A stretch of DNA of 64,000 bases from Acidaminococcus hominis (GTDB lineage: Bacteria > Bacillota > Negativicutes > Acidaminococcales > Acidaminococcaceae). The DNA is taken from positions 57,182 to 121,181 of the forward strand of contig NZ_OLMM01000002.1 in NCBI RefSeq assembly GCF_900291475.1, given 5' to 3'. The translations under genes and the position numbers were made by a program. This document shows positions 16,625 to 25,314 of this stretch, piece after piece. Numbering within the stretch: the stretch's first letter is position 1; every line of letters begins with the position of its first letter. Below the pieces are notes generated by a model. It made no database searches and was not told the DNA's origin. It saw nothing but the letters and a program-made list of their open reading frames with translations.

Positions 16625-17122
16625 GTGGAACAAGACCGTAAAGCTATGCGCCGGCTGATTATCGCCATAAATAATATTGACGAGCTCTATTACAACGATA
16701 CCGCCAAAATTGGCATCAAGGAATCCCTGCTGTGGCTGCTGTATGCCCTGGATAACGGCCAGGCCCATTCCCAAAAGGAAATTTGTGCAGAATGGGGTTT
16801 TCCCAAAAGTACGCTGAACACCACCATTAAGCAGGCAGAGTCAGAAGGTTATCTGACGCTGTCCCCCATTCCCGGCAAACGGCGGGAATGCCATATTGAA
16901 CTGACCCCCCTGGGACAAGCCTACACCCGAAAGGTACTGGCGCCGATTTATCAGGCGGAAGCCCAGGCTTTTACGGAAACGGTAGAAAAATACTCTACTT
17001 CCTTTATTGATGCCCTAGCTTTCCTCAGTGACCGGCTGAAGCTGGCATTCCAGACCCATGTGGAGAAACTGGAGGAAACCTCGCAGACAGGCCAAAAGGG
17101 GAAAGGGAGGACTACGCCATGA
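16625..17122 (+). CDS. MarR-family transcriptional regulator
   Basis: A 165-residue winged-helix regulator. The recognition region is SQKEICAEWGFPKSTLNTTIKQAESEGYLTL, followed by the wing (PIPGKRRECHIELTPLG) and C-terminal dimerisation helices. It starts at GTG with AAGGAGG eight bases upstream. Its last codon overlaps the ATG of the first ABC gene (ATGA), so regulator and exporter are made together. It probably represses its own operon through the inverted repeats over the promoter and may release on binding an exported compound. It might also control the divergent MATE pump. Confidence 0.88.
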   Translation: MEQDRKAMRRLIIAINNIDELYYNDTAKIGIKESLLWLLYALDNGQAHSQKEICAEWGFPKSTLNTTIKQAESEGYLTLSPIPGKRRECHIELTPLGQAYTRKVLAPIYQAEAQAFTETVEKYSTSFIDALAFLSDRLKLAFQTHVEKLEETSQTGQKGKGRTTP

Positions 17123-18864
17123 GGGTTCTGCTGCATTTTCTCAAGCCCTACAAATGTCTCTGCTTTTTCACCGTACTGGTGACTTTGATAGATGTGGCAG
17201 GCACCCTGTATATTCCCACCCTGGCAGCGGAAATGATCAACATTGGCCTGGAAACAGGCAATTGGCCGGAAGTGGTCCATAAAGGTGTCTGTATGCTGGG
17301 AGCGGTACTGCTCTCTGCCCTAGGAACGCTGGTGGGCAGTTTTCTCTGCGCCCGGCTGTCGGCCAGGCTGGGACGGGACCTGCGCAATGCTCTGTACGAC
17401 CACGTCCTTGCCTTTTCGGAGACCGATTTTGACCAGTTTGGCACCGGTTCCCTGATTACCCGTACCCTGACAGATGTCAGCGTGGTCCAACAGGCTTTTA
17501 CCTGGTCCATTCAGATGATTTTGCCAGTACCTGCCCTGTGCCTCATGGGGATGGGGCTGGCCTACTCCCTGAACCCGGAAATGGGAAAGCTGATGATTGG
17601 GGTCACCACGGTAATTTTGGGCGGGGCCGTGCTGATTACCCGGAAAGCGGCAGTCATTTTTGAAAAGCTGCAAACCCTGCTGGATAAAATCAATGTGCTG
17701 ATTCGGGAAAATCTCACCGGGGTGCGGGTTATCCGTGCCTTCAACAAGGAAGCCTACGAAGAAAAACGGCTGCACCGGTCCTTTGCAGACTATGCAGAAT
17801 CAGCCATTCATGCCAATGGACTGTTTTTCGGCCTGGAAAGCCTGGCCATCTTTGTCATGAACCTATGCATCTGTACCATTTTGTGGCTGGGAGCGGACCA
17901 GATTGGCGCAAGGCAGCTGGAGATTGGGGACCTGACTGCTCTCACGGAATACGCCATTCTGATTTTGTTCTACGTGATTTTGGCCCAAATGGTGGTGATT
18001 CTCCTGCCCCGGGCCAAAGTATGCCTAAACCGGATTGGTGCTGTTTTGGCAAAGCAGCCGGAAATTACTGATGGGAAGGCAAAAGCACTGCCTGCGGCTG
18101 CACCCGAAGTGTTCCGGCTGCATAACGTTACTTTCCGTTTTGCCAACGCGGCGGAGGCTGCTCTGCAAAACCTGGACTTTGCCCTGTGCCGGGGAAAAAC
18201 CACCGCCATTATTGGCAGCACCGGCAGCGGAAAATCCACCCTGGCCAAGCTCCTGCTCCGCTTTCACGATGTAACGGAAGGAGCCATTACCCTGGAGGGA
18301 ATGGATATTCGCCAGCTGACCCAGGAACAGCTGCGCAAACATATTTCCTATGTACCCCAAAAGGCTTGGCTGTTTTCCGGCACCCTGGCCGAAAACCTGC
18401 GGGTGGGCTGGAAAGAAGCTTCCCAGGAGGACCTGAAAAAGGCCCTTTCCATTGCCCAGGCGGACTTTGTGAAGGACCTGCCGGAAGGACTGGAAACCCA
18501 GGTATCCCAAGGGGGAACCAATTTTTCTGGTGGGCAGCGGCAGCGGCTGGCCATTGCTCGGGCGCTGCTCAAAAAAGCAGATTTGTACATTTTTGATGAC
18601 AGCTTTTCTGCCTTGGATTTCAAAACGGATGCGGCCCTGCGGCGGGCCCTTAAAAACACCCTGGCAGGGAGTTCGGTTCTGATTATTGCCCAACGGGTCA
18701 GCACCATTGAAACAGCGGACCAGATTATTGTGCTGGAAGACGGCCGGACCGTGGGGGTGGGCACCCATCAGGAATTGCTGAAAGGCTGCCCAGCATACCA
18801 ACAGATTGTGGAATCCCAAACGAAAGGAGGCAGCTGCCATGGCACAGGACAACCGGCAAACTGA
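17119..18864 (+). CDS. ABC exporter half-transporter, MarR operon subunit 1
   Basis: A 581-residue exporter subunit with six membrane helices and an ATPase: Walker A IGSTGSGKST, signature FSGGQRQRLAIA, Walker B LYIFDDSFSALD, switch His replaced by Gln (IIAQRVS). Asp instead of Glu after Walker B together with the missing H-loop histidine marks it as the degenerate half of a heterodimer. It overlaps the MarR gene by four bases and the next ABC gene by 26. It belongs to the multidrug-type (YheI/YheH, LmrCD-like) group. Confidence 0.9.
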   Translation: MRVLLHFLKPYKCLCFFTVLVTLIDVAGTLYIPTLAAEMINIGLETGNWPEVVHKGVCMLGAVLLSALGTLVGSFLCARLSARLGRDLRNALYDHVLAFSETDFDQFGTGSLITRTLTDVSVVQQAFTWSIQMILPVPALCLMGMGLAYSLNPEMGKLMIGVTTVILGGAVLITRKAAVIFEKLQTLLDKINVLIRENLTGVRVIRAFNKEAYEEKRLHRSFADYAESAIHANGLFFGLESLAIFVMNLCICTILWLGADQIGARQLEIGDLTALTEYAILILFYVILAQMVVILLPRAKVCLNRIGAVLAKQPEITDGKAKALPAAAPEVFRLHNVTFRFANAAEAALQNLDFALCRGKTTAIIGSTGSGKSTLAKLLLRFHDVTEGAITLEGMDIRQLTQEQLRKHISYVPQKAWLFSGTLAENLRVGWKEASQEDLKKALSIAQADFVKDLPEGLETQVSQGGTNFSGGQRQRLAIARALLKKADLYIFDDSFSALDFKTDAALRRALKNTLAGSSVLIIAQRVSTIETADQIIVLEDGRTVGVGTHQELLKGCPAYQQIVESQTKGGSCHGTGQPAN

Positions 18865-20683
18865 ACACCAACAGGACACTTCCCTGGCCTATGAACTGTC
18901 CTTTGAAAAGCCCCAGGCTGCCTGGAAAACCCTGAAACGACTGTGGCAAACAGCCCGGGCCTTCCACCAAAGGCTTATTCTGGTGCTGCTGTCCGTAACC
19001 TTCTACACCATTTTGATGATTGCAGCACCCTGGTACAGTGCCGGGGTCATTGACCATCTGTGGAACGACATTCAGATAAGCCAAACCCTGGGACAGGCAT
19101 TTCACGTAACCTGGCAGCAGGGCGGCCGGGAAATCGGAATTTTGTTTCTGCTATATCTGGGAGCCTGGCTGTTCTATAGTCTGCAAAGCTATGCCATGCT
19201 CTCCTTTGCGGAGACCCTGTCCCTGCACTTGCGGACAGAACTAAGCCAGAAATTAAACCGGCTGCCCCTGTCGTATTTTGACCATCAGCCCACGGGAGAC
19301 AGCCTCAGCCGCTTTACCAACGACCTGGACAAAATGTCCGAAGCCCTGCAAAATGGGGTGCTAGAGCTGTTTACTTCGGTCGGCATGGTGCTGGGGGCAC
19401 TGGTTATGATGTTCCATTTCCAGCCCCGGCTGACCCTGCTGTTCGGGCTCTTTACCCTGCTGGCGCTGGGAGTTACCAAACTGTTTTCCCAGGCCACCCT
19501 GAACCAAGCCTCCGCCCGGCAGCAAGCTATGGGCAGGGTCACCAGCCTGATAGAGGAATACTACAGCGGCCGGGTAATTCTCAAAGCCTTCAGCCGGGAA
19601 GCGGACAGTTCCCAGCATATTCATACTGCCAACGAAGCCTTGGCCCGGTCTTCTGAAAAGGTAGATTTTCTCATTAATGTAGTGAATCCAGCCATCCGTC
19701 TGGTAAATCGGCTTGGACAAGTGGGCATCGCCCTTTGGGCCAGCAGTCTGCTGATTCAGGGACGCCTCAGTGTGGGGGCCTTCCAGGCCTTTCTCCAGTA
19801 TATGAACCAGGCTGCGGAGCCGCTGACAGATGCTTCCTACGTAATTACCTCCATGCAGTCTGCCCTGGCCTCTGCGGAGCGAGTCTACCAACTGCTGGAC
19901 GAGCCGGAACTGAGCCCGGAGCCGGCGCAGCCCCCGGTGCTTCCTACTATACGGGGCAAAGTGGAATTTCGTCAGGTACGGTTTGGCTACAGTCCGGACA
20001 AGGAAATTATGAAAGGAGTCAGCTTTACCGTACAGCCCGGCCAAAAGGTGGCCATTGTAGGGGAAACCGGTGCCGGGAAGACCACCCTGATCAATCTCTT
20101 GATGCGCTTCTACGAAGTTCAGGGCGGGAAGATTCTCCTGGACGATGTGGATATTGCCGACCTGTCCCGGCAGCAGCTCCATTCCTATTTTGGCATGGTA
20201 CTCCAGGATACCTGGCTGTTTGAAGGCACCATTGGTGAAAACATTGCCTATGGCAGGCCGGACGCTTCCCCAGAAGAAATCCGCAAGGCAGCACAGGCAG
20301 CCCGGGTGGACTTCTTTGTACGAACCCTGCCCCAGGGCTATGATACCCGGCTGGAAAATGACAGCGAAGCCATTTCCGTAGGCCAGCGCCAGCTGCTGAC
20401 CATTGCCCGGGTCATTCTCTGCAACCCTCCCCTTTTGATTTTGGACGAGGCCACCTCCAGCGTGGATACCCAGACGGAAATGGAAATCAACCGGGCTATG
20501 AAGACCCTGATGCAGGACAGGACTAGCTTTGTCATTGCCCACCGGCTGTCCACCATTGTGGACGCAGACCTGATTCTGGTTATGGCCGGCGGCAATATTG
20601 TGGAACAGGGCACCCATCAGGAACTGCTGCAGCAGGGCGGCGCCTATGCGGACCTATACAACAGCCAGTTTGCCGGGGCATAA
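18839..20683 (+). CDS. ABC exporter half-transporter, MarR operon subunit 2
   Basis: A 614-residue exporter subunit: about 340 residues of membrane domain, then an ATPase with Walker A GETGAGKTT, Walker B LLILDEATSSVD with catalytic Glu, and H-loop IAHRLST. The signature loop reads AISVGQRQLL, close to canonical. With its partner, which lacks the catalytic Glu, it completes one competent ATP site. The ATG at 18839 has AAAGGAGG eight bases upstream, inside the end of the previous gene. The terminator follows at 20704-20749. Confidence 0.9.
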   Translation: MAQDNRQTEHQQDTSLAYELSFEKPQAAWKTLKRLWQTARAFHQRLILVLLSVTFYTILMIAAPWYSAGVIDHLWNDIQISQTLGQAFHVTWQQGGREIGILFLLYLGAWLFYSLQSYAMLSFAETLSLHLRTELSQKLNRLPLSYFDHQPTGDSLSRFTNDLDKMSEALQNGVLELFTSVGMVLGALVMMFHFQPRLTLLFGLFTLLALGVTKLFSQATLNQASARQQAMGRVTSLIEEYYSGRVILKAFSREADSSQHIHTANEALARSSEKVDFLINVVNPAIRLVNRLGQVGIALWASSLLIQGRLSVGAFQAFLQYMNQAAEPLTDASYVITSMQSALASAERVYQLLDEPELSPEPAQPPVLPTIRGKVEFRQVRFGYSPDKEIMKGVSFTVQPGQKVAIVGETGAGKTTLINLLMRFYEVQGGKILLDDVDIADLSRQQLHSYFGMVLQDTWLFEGTIGENIAYGRPDASPEEIRKAAQAARVDFFVRTLPQGYDTRLENDSEAISVGQRQLLTIARVILCNPPLLILDEATSSVDTQTEMEINRAMKTLMQDRTSFVIAHRLSTIVDADLILVMAGGNIVEQGTHQELLQQGGAYADLYNSQFAGA

Positions 20684-20703
20684 TTTCGTTGGTACAGCAA
20701 AAA

Positions 20704-20749
20704 AGTCAGTTTCCCTTGTTTCGGTTTTGGGAAACTGACCTTTCTTTTT
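20704..20749. terminator. Terminator of the MarR-ABC operon
   Basis: AGTCAGTTTCCC pairs with GGGAAACTGACC, followed by TTTCTTTTT; an A-run precedes it, so it may also serve the DUF805 gene on minus. Confidence 0.85.
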
Positions 20750-20786
20750 ATCTGTAATTTGTGCAGCGGCTTGGCAAAAGCCTGCC

Positions 20787-21287
20787 CTACCATACCTCCG
20801 GGTAGTTGGTGGGGTCCAAGGGATCCGGGCCGTACCGGTTGTTCCCTTTGTCTCCTGGAATCAGTGCCAAACCGGCAAAGATAATCAGGTTCAAAGCATC
20901 TTTCATGTCCGGCCCGCTGGGCAGCAGGCGAAACATCACAAAAAGGGCCAAACACCACCAGGCAGATTGGCCAAAGTCGTGCAGCCGTCTGGCAGCCAGG
21001 GAGTAGAAAAAAATAAAACTGACCACGGCAAGAATCAGTCCCACATCCATAACGGCGGACATGCTCTGCGCTTCTCCCCAAAAGGCCAGGAGCATACCCA
21101 CCATCAGCAGGGCAAAATCCCCCAAACCATAGAGAAAATATTTTTTCCGGCTTAACCTGCCGCTAAAGGACAGGATGCTCCCCGGGGCAAAGGCCGAAAC
21201 AATAAGAACAAGGATTCCCACCAGAATTGGCAGTCCGAATTGAAAAAATAGCCCCAACTTGATTAAACCCATAAAAAAATCACCCAT
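20787..21287 (-). CDS. DUF805-family membrane protein
   Basis: A 166-residue inner-membrane protein with about five hydrophobic segments. Family markers are FSGRLSRKKYFLYGLGDF and AARRLHDFGQSAWW, with a C-terminal polar tail (GNNRYGPDPL). The biochemical role of DUF805 proteins is not known. The start at 21287 has AGGAGG eight bases upstream; in-frame sequence further 5' lacks a site. It appears to be a single gene. Confidence 0.8.
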   Translation of the reverse strand: MGDFFMGLIKLGLFFQFGLPILVGILVLIVSAFAPGSILSFSGRLSRKKYFLYGLGDFALLMVGMLLAFWGEAQSMSAVMDVGLILAVVSFIFFYSLAARRLHDFGQSAWWCLALFVMFRLLPSGPDMKDALNLIIFAGLALIPGDKGNNRYGPDPLDPTNYPEVW

Positions 21288-21440
21288 TTGCAAAACCTCC
21301 TCTGCTGGCTTGCCGGGTACCAGGGCACACCGGCTGACGGGCAGGACAGCTTGCCTCAACGCAGACTGCTAGGGCATTTGCTAGGCTAATCCTTCCGCTA
21401 ACCTTAGTATAGCAAAAGGGTTGGGTGATAAAACTCCCAC

Positions 21441-21482
21441 AAAAAGCAAGACACCCTGCGCTTTTGCAGAGTGTCTCTTTTT
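21441..21482. terminator. Terminator of the nitroreductase gene
   Basis: GACACCCTGC pairs with GCAGAGTGTC with T-runs on both sides; on minus it follows the nitroreductase stop. Confidence 0.8.
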
Positions 21483-21489
21483 ACGCGGT

Positions 21490-21990
21490 TTATTCCACCA
21501 CGTGGATTCTCTTGGGATCCCAACGGTCCCGCTGCTGCCGTTCCTTGTCCGGATAGCCATAGGCCAAAATGGCAAAGGGCTGCAGGGTATCGGGAAGGTT
21601 CAGGATTTCCTTTACCTTGGCAATGCGGTCTTCAAAGGGAGCTACCCCAATCCAAACGCCGCCCAAACCTACTTCACTGCAAGCCAGCCACATATTTTCC
21701 ATGCAGATGCTCATATCCACAGGAGCAACCGGCTGGAAGGGCAGTCCTTCGGTGCGCATTACGCTCAAAATGGCAATGGGTGCACGGCCTACGGCGCCGG
21801 AATATTCGCTGATTCGGGCCAGTTTGGCCAAAATAATGGGGTTCTTGATTACGTAAAATTCCCAGGGCTGCTGGTCCCCGGCGGAAGGTGCCTGCATGGC
21901 GGCCTTCAATAAGTAATCGGTTTTTTCCTGTTCTACAGGACGGTCCTCATACCGTCTTACGCTGACACGGGTAAAAATACTGCTAGTCAT
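21490..21990 (-). CDS. Nitroreductase-family FMN oxidoreductase
   Basis: A 166-residue small nitroreductase. FMN-contact elements are SVRRYEDRPV near the N terminus, APSAGDQQPWEF around residue 35, and a GLGGVWIGV segment before the last third. The family reduces nitro compounds, quinones or flavins with NAD(P)H. The ATG at 21990 has AGGAGG seven bases upstream. It stands alone between its terminator and the bio promoter region; no pathway can be assigned. Confidence 0.88.
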   Translation of the reverse strand: MTSSIFTRVSVRRYEDRPVEQEKTDYLLKAAMQAPSAGDQQPWEFYVIKNPIILAKLARISEYSGAVGRAPIAILSVMRTEGLPFQPVAPVDMSICMENMWLACSEVGLGGVWIGVAPFEDRIAKVKEILNLPDTLQPFAILAYGYPDKERQQRDRWDPKRIHVVE

Positions 21991-22139
21991 ACAATTCCCT
22001 CCTAATACTGGCAAACGCCTGAAGCGCGGACTCCCCGGGGGGTACTCCAAACCGTGCTTCCTATATTTTGTCTCAATTGTAACACGAACGTACACAGTTA
22101 TCAATACCTAATATATACAATTTATCGTTAACTTTTTAC

Positions 22140-22176
22140 CGTTAACCTTGATTGTAATTTTGGTTTACGTTATCAT
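22140..22176 (+). promoter_or_regulatory. bioDA promoter with overlapping BirA operator
   Basis: CGTTAACC (22140-22147), 14 bases, GGTTTACG (22162-22169) fits the BirA box pattern (arms of TTGTAAACC type 14-15 bases apart). The promoter TTGATT (22148-22153), 17 bases, TATCAT (22171-22176) overlaps it, so biotinyl-AMP-loaded BirA would block RNA polymerase. Extra GTTAAC half-sites lie just outside. Confidence 0.75.
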
Positions 22177-22232
22177 AAATAAAGTTAACCGCGGCTCAAC
22201 TAGAGCCGCACCAATCTGTTTAGGGGGAATAT

Positions 22233-22922
22233 ATGATGTCAAACGGACTTTTCATTACCGGTACAGACACGGATATCGGCAAAACGTATGTTACAGCGCT
22301 GCTGATCAAGACCCTGCGTCAGGGCGGTTATGACACGGGCTACTACAAGGCGGCTATCAGCGGAGCGGACTCGGTGGCGGAGTCGGATGCGGGTTTCGTC
22401 AACCGTTTTGCCCAAATTGGGGAACCGGAAGACCTGCTGCTTTCCTATCTGTACAAAACAGCGGTATCCCCGCACCTGGCGGCCCAGCTGGAGGGCAATC
22501 CGGTGGACCTTGCGGTGATTCACCGGGATTTTCAAAAGGCTGCGGCCCGCTATCCCTATCTGGTAATGGAAGGTTCCGGGGGCATCGCCTGCCCCCTCCG
22601 CCGGGATGCAAAGGCCCATATCGACCTAACGGATATTATCCGGCTGCTGGAGCTGCCGGTCCTGCTTGTGGCCAAGGCCGGCCTGGGCACCCTGAACCAT
22701 ATTGTCACCACTGCTGCCTACTGTGAAAAGCTGGGGATTCCCGTAAAGGGCGTGCTGCTGAACCATTGGCAGGGTGGTGTCCTGGAAGAGGATAACCTCA
22801 AAATGATTCCCGCAATGACCGGGGTACCGGTGCTGGCCAAAATTCCTACAGGAGCTGCATCGCTGGACTGCGACCCCAAAACCCTGGCAGCCTGCTTTGC
22901 GCCTTTGGAGGTGAAGAACTAA
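22233..22922 (+). CDS. bioD: Dethiobiotin synthetase
   Basis: A 229-residue P-loop enzyme. The ATP loop is GTDTDIGKT at residues 10-18, followed by YYKAAISG, and MEGSGGIACPL carries the diaminopelargonate-binding region. It closes the ureido ring using CO2 and ATP, the step before biotin synthase. Starts at 22233 or 22236 are both possible; AGGGGG lies five or eight bases upstream. Its stop overlaps the bioA start by one base. bioB, bioF and the pimelate genes are not in the window. Confidence 0.95.
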   Translation: MMSNGLFITGTDTDIGKTYVTALLIKTLRQGGYDTGYYKAAISGADSVAESDAGFVNRFAQIGEPEDLLLSYLYKTAVSPHLAAQLEGNPVDLAVIHRDFQKAAARYPYLVMEGSGGIACPLRRDAKAHIDLTDIIRLLELPVLLVAKAGLGTLNHIVTTAAYCEKLGIPVKGVLLNHWQGGVLEEDNLKMIPAMTGVPVLAKIPTGAASLDCDPKTLAACFAPLEVKN

Positions 22923-24274
22923 TGGAAAAATCCTGGGAACAACTGGACAAGGAGCTCATCTGGCACCCTGCCCAGCAAATGAAGGACAATGAGATTTTCC
23001 CGCCGGTGGTCATCGACCATGCCAAGGGCGTATACCTGTACGACAGCCAGGGCAAGGCTTATTTGGACATTATTTCTTCCTGGTGGTGCAATCTGCTGGG
23101 CCACTGCAATCCAGAACTTAACGCAGCGGTCAAGGAGCAGGTGGACACCCTGGAGCACGTGATTTTCACCAATTTCACCCATAAGCCGGCTATTGAACTG
23201 GCCCAGCGGCTCCAGCCCCTGCTGCCCAAAGGGCTCACCAAATTTACCTTCCACGACAACGGTTCTTCTGCTGTAGAAGCGGCCATGAAAATGGCCTTTC
23301 AATACCAGGTGCAGACGGGACACCCGGAACGAAAGCGCTTTATGTGCCTGCCCTGCTCCTACCACGGAGAGACCATCGGCGCCCTTTCCGTAGGTTCCCT
23401 GGACCACTATGCAGCCCTGTTCCACCCCATGCTCATGGATAATATACATTTTGAAGGGCTGGACTGCTTCCGCTGCCCTTACGGGGAAAACCGGCAAACC
23501 TGTCACACGGACTGCTTCGAAGCAGCGGAGCGGGCCTTTGCCCAGTACGGGCACGAAACGGCGGCCTGTCTGGTGGAGCCCATTCTCCAGGGAGCAGCCG
23601 GTATGCGGATCTATCCCCCGGCCTACCTGATCAAGCTGCGTAAATTGTGCGATGCCTACGGAGTCCTGCTGATCGACGACGAAATCGCCGCCGGTTTTGG
23701 CCGGACGGGAAAGCTCTTTGCCATTGAGCATGCCGGGGTCAGCCCGGACCTGCTGTGCACCTCCAAAGGTCTGACTGCCGGGTATCTGCCCATGTCCCTT
23801 ACCATTACCACGGACCAGGTGTACAACGCTTTCTATGATGACTACGGCACCCAAAAGGCCTTTGTCCACAGCCACACCTATGCGGGCAATCCTCTGGCCT
23901 GCTCCATTGCCCTGAAGGTACTGGACATTTTGGAACGGGACAACCTGCTGGAGCGGGTCCGGGAAAATGGGGCCTACCTCCACGCCAGACTCCAGGAAGC
24001 GGTGGGCAATCACCCCAACGTAGGGGAAATCCGCCATATTGGCCTGATCAACGCCCTGGAACTGGTTCTCAATAAACAAACCAAGGAGCCCTTCCCCAGC
24101 AAATGCCGGCTGGGCTGGCAAATTTTCCGCAAAGCCATGGACAAGGGCCTGGTGCTGCGAAACATGGGGGACGTACTGTACTTTAACCCGCCCCTTACCA
24201 TTGAGCGAAAGGATCTGGACAAGGCGGTGGCCATTCTCCGGGACGCCCTGTACGACCAGCTGCCGGTCAGCTAA
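22922..24274 (+). CDS. bioA: Adenosylmethionine-8-amino-7-oxononanoate aminotransferase
   Basis: A 450-residue class-III PLP aminotransferase. The cofactor lysine is Lys282 in CTSKGLTAG, with LLIDDEIAAGFGRTG before it and SSWWCNLLGHC near residue 55, typical of BioA. It uses S-adenosylmethionine as amino donor to make diaminopelargonate, the substrate of BioD. The first codon overlaps the bioD TAA, so the two are translationally coupled under the BirA-controlled promoter. A lysine-using variant (BioK) is possible but not distinguishable here. Confidence 0.93.
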   Translation: MEKSWEQLDKELIWHPAQQMKDNEIFPPVVIDHAKGVYLYDSQGKAYLDIISSWWCNLLGHCNPELNAAVKEQVDTLEHVIFTNFTHKPAIELAQRLQPLLPKGLTKFTFHDNGSSAVEAAMKMAFQYQVQTGHPERKRFMCLPCSYHGETIGALSVGSLDHYAALFHPMLMDNIHFEGLDCFRCPYGENRQTCHTDCFEAAERAFAQYGHETAACLVEPILQGAAGMRIYPPAYLIKLRKLCDAYGVLLIDDEIAAGFGRTGKLFAIEHAGVSPDLLCTSKGLTAGYLPMSLTITTDQVYNAFYDDYGTQKAFVHSHTYAGNPLACSIALKVLDILERDNLLERVRENGAYLHARLQEAVGNHPNVGEIRHIGLINALELVLNKQTKEPFPSKCRLGWQIFRKAMDKGLVLRNMGDVLYFNPPLTIERKDLDKAVAILRDALYDQLPVS

Positions 24275-24304
24275 CCGGACCTGACGCCAAGTGCCGGGTT
24301 GTGC

Positions 24305-24310
24305 TATAAT
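24305..24310 (+). promoter_or_regulatory. -10 element of the radical-SAM gene
   Basis: TATAAT preceded by TGC (extended -10), 32 bases before the ATG; it lies after the bioA stop codon. Confidence 0.55.
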
Positions 24311-24341
24311 AGCCCTACACGCTAACGGAAGAAGGGTCTTT

Positions 24342-25247
24342 ATGTATATCTGCAATTTATGTCCCCACAACTGCGGGGTCAACCGTCCGGAATATGAAGG
24401 AGCACCGGGACAGCTGGGCTACTGCCGCTGCGCCCTGCGGCCTAAGGCAGCCCGAGCCGCCCTCCACCTGTGGGAGGAGCCGTGCCTCAGCGGTACCCGG
24501 GGCAGCGGTGCAGTATTTTTCTCCGGCTGCACCCTCCAGTGCGAGTTCTGCCAGAACAGTGAAATCAGCCGGGAGGGCAAGGGCTGGGAGGTTACCCCGG
24601 AGGACCTGCGGAAAATCTACAGTTCTCTCATTGACCAAGGGGCCCACAACATTGATTTGATTACAGCCACCCAGTTTGTGCCGCTGCTTTTGGAATCTTT
24701 GGAGCCCAAACTGCCAGTGCCGGTGGTCTTTAACTGCGGCGGCTACGAAAAGGTGGAAACCCTGCGGCTGCTGGAAGGCAAGGTCCAGATCTACCTGCCG
24801 GACCTGAAGTATTACCGGGAAGCAACAGCCATCCGCTACAGCAACGCTCCGCAGTATTTCCAATTTGCCACCCAGGCCATTCAAGAAATGTACCGCCAGG
24901 TAGGCCCCTATCAGCTGGATGAGGACGGCATTTTACAGCAAGGGGTGGTGATCCGCCACCTGATCCTGCCAGGCCAGACGGAAGACAGCAAGCGGATTAT
25001 TGACTGGGTTACGGACACCTTTGGGCCGGGACAGGTGCTGTTTAGCCTGATGCGACAGTACGTGCCCTGCGGTCAGGCAGACCAGTTCCCGGAAATCAAC
25101 CGGACCCTGACGGATGAAGAATACGCAGACGTGGAGAATTATCTGATGGACAGTCCCCTGGAAGACGGGTACGTCCAGGAAGCGGCCTCCGCCGATGAAA
25201 ACTTCATTCCCCTGTTTGACGGCACGGGAATTCGCAGCCACAAATAA
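24342..25247 (+). CDS. Radical-SAM protein, PFL-activase-like
   Basis: A 301-residue radical-SAM enzyme. The [4Fe-4S] motif is CTLQCEFC (Cys63, Cys67, Cys70). Ahead of it is a cysteine-rich N terminus (Cys4, Cys7, Cys11, Cys28, Cys30) that may bind another metal. The order resembles the PflX/AmmeMemoRadiSam-related group of activases. The ATG at 24342 has AAGGG five bases upstream and an extended -10 before it. No glycyl-radical partner is adjacent, so the target is unknown. Confidence 0.85.
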   Translation: MYICNLCPHNCGVNRPEYEGAPGQLGYCRCALRPKAARAALHLWEEPCLSGTRGSGAVFFSGCTLQCEFCQNSEISREGKGWEVTPEDLRKIYSSLIDQGAHNIDLITATQFVPLLLESLEPKLPVPVVFNCGGYEKVETLRLLEGKVQIYLPDLKYYREATAIRYSNAPQYFQFATQAIQEMYRQVGPYQLDEDGILQQGVVIRHLILPGQTEDSKRIIDWVTDTFGPGQVLFSLMRQYVPCGQADQFPEINRTLTDEEYADVENYLMDSPLEDGYVQEAASADENFIPLFDGTGIRSHK

Positions 25248-25257
25248 AAGACAAAAT

Positions 25258-25311
25258 AAAAGGGACCTTCTGCACCAAGCCCTCAGGTTTGGCACAGAAG
25301 GTTCCTTTTTT
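25258..25311. terminator. Bidirectional terminator
   Basis: AAGGGACCTTCTG pairs with CAGAAGGTTCCTTTTTT. It serves the radical-SAM gene on plus and the decarboxylase on minus. Confidence 0.82.
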
Positions 25312-25314
25312 GCT

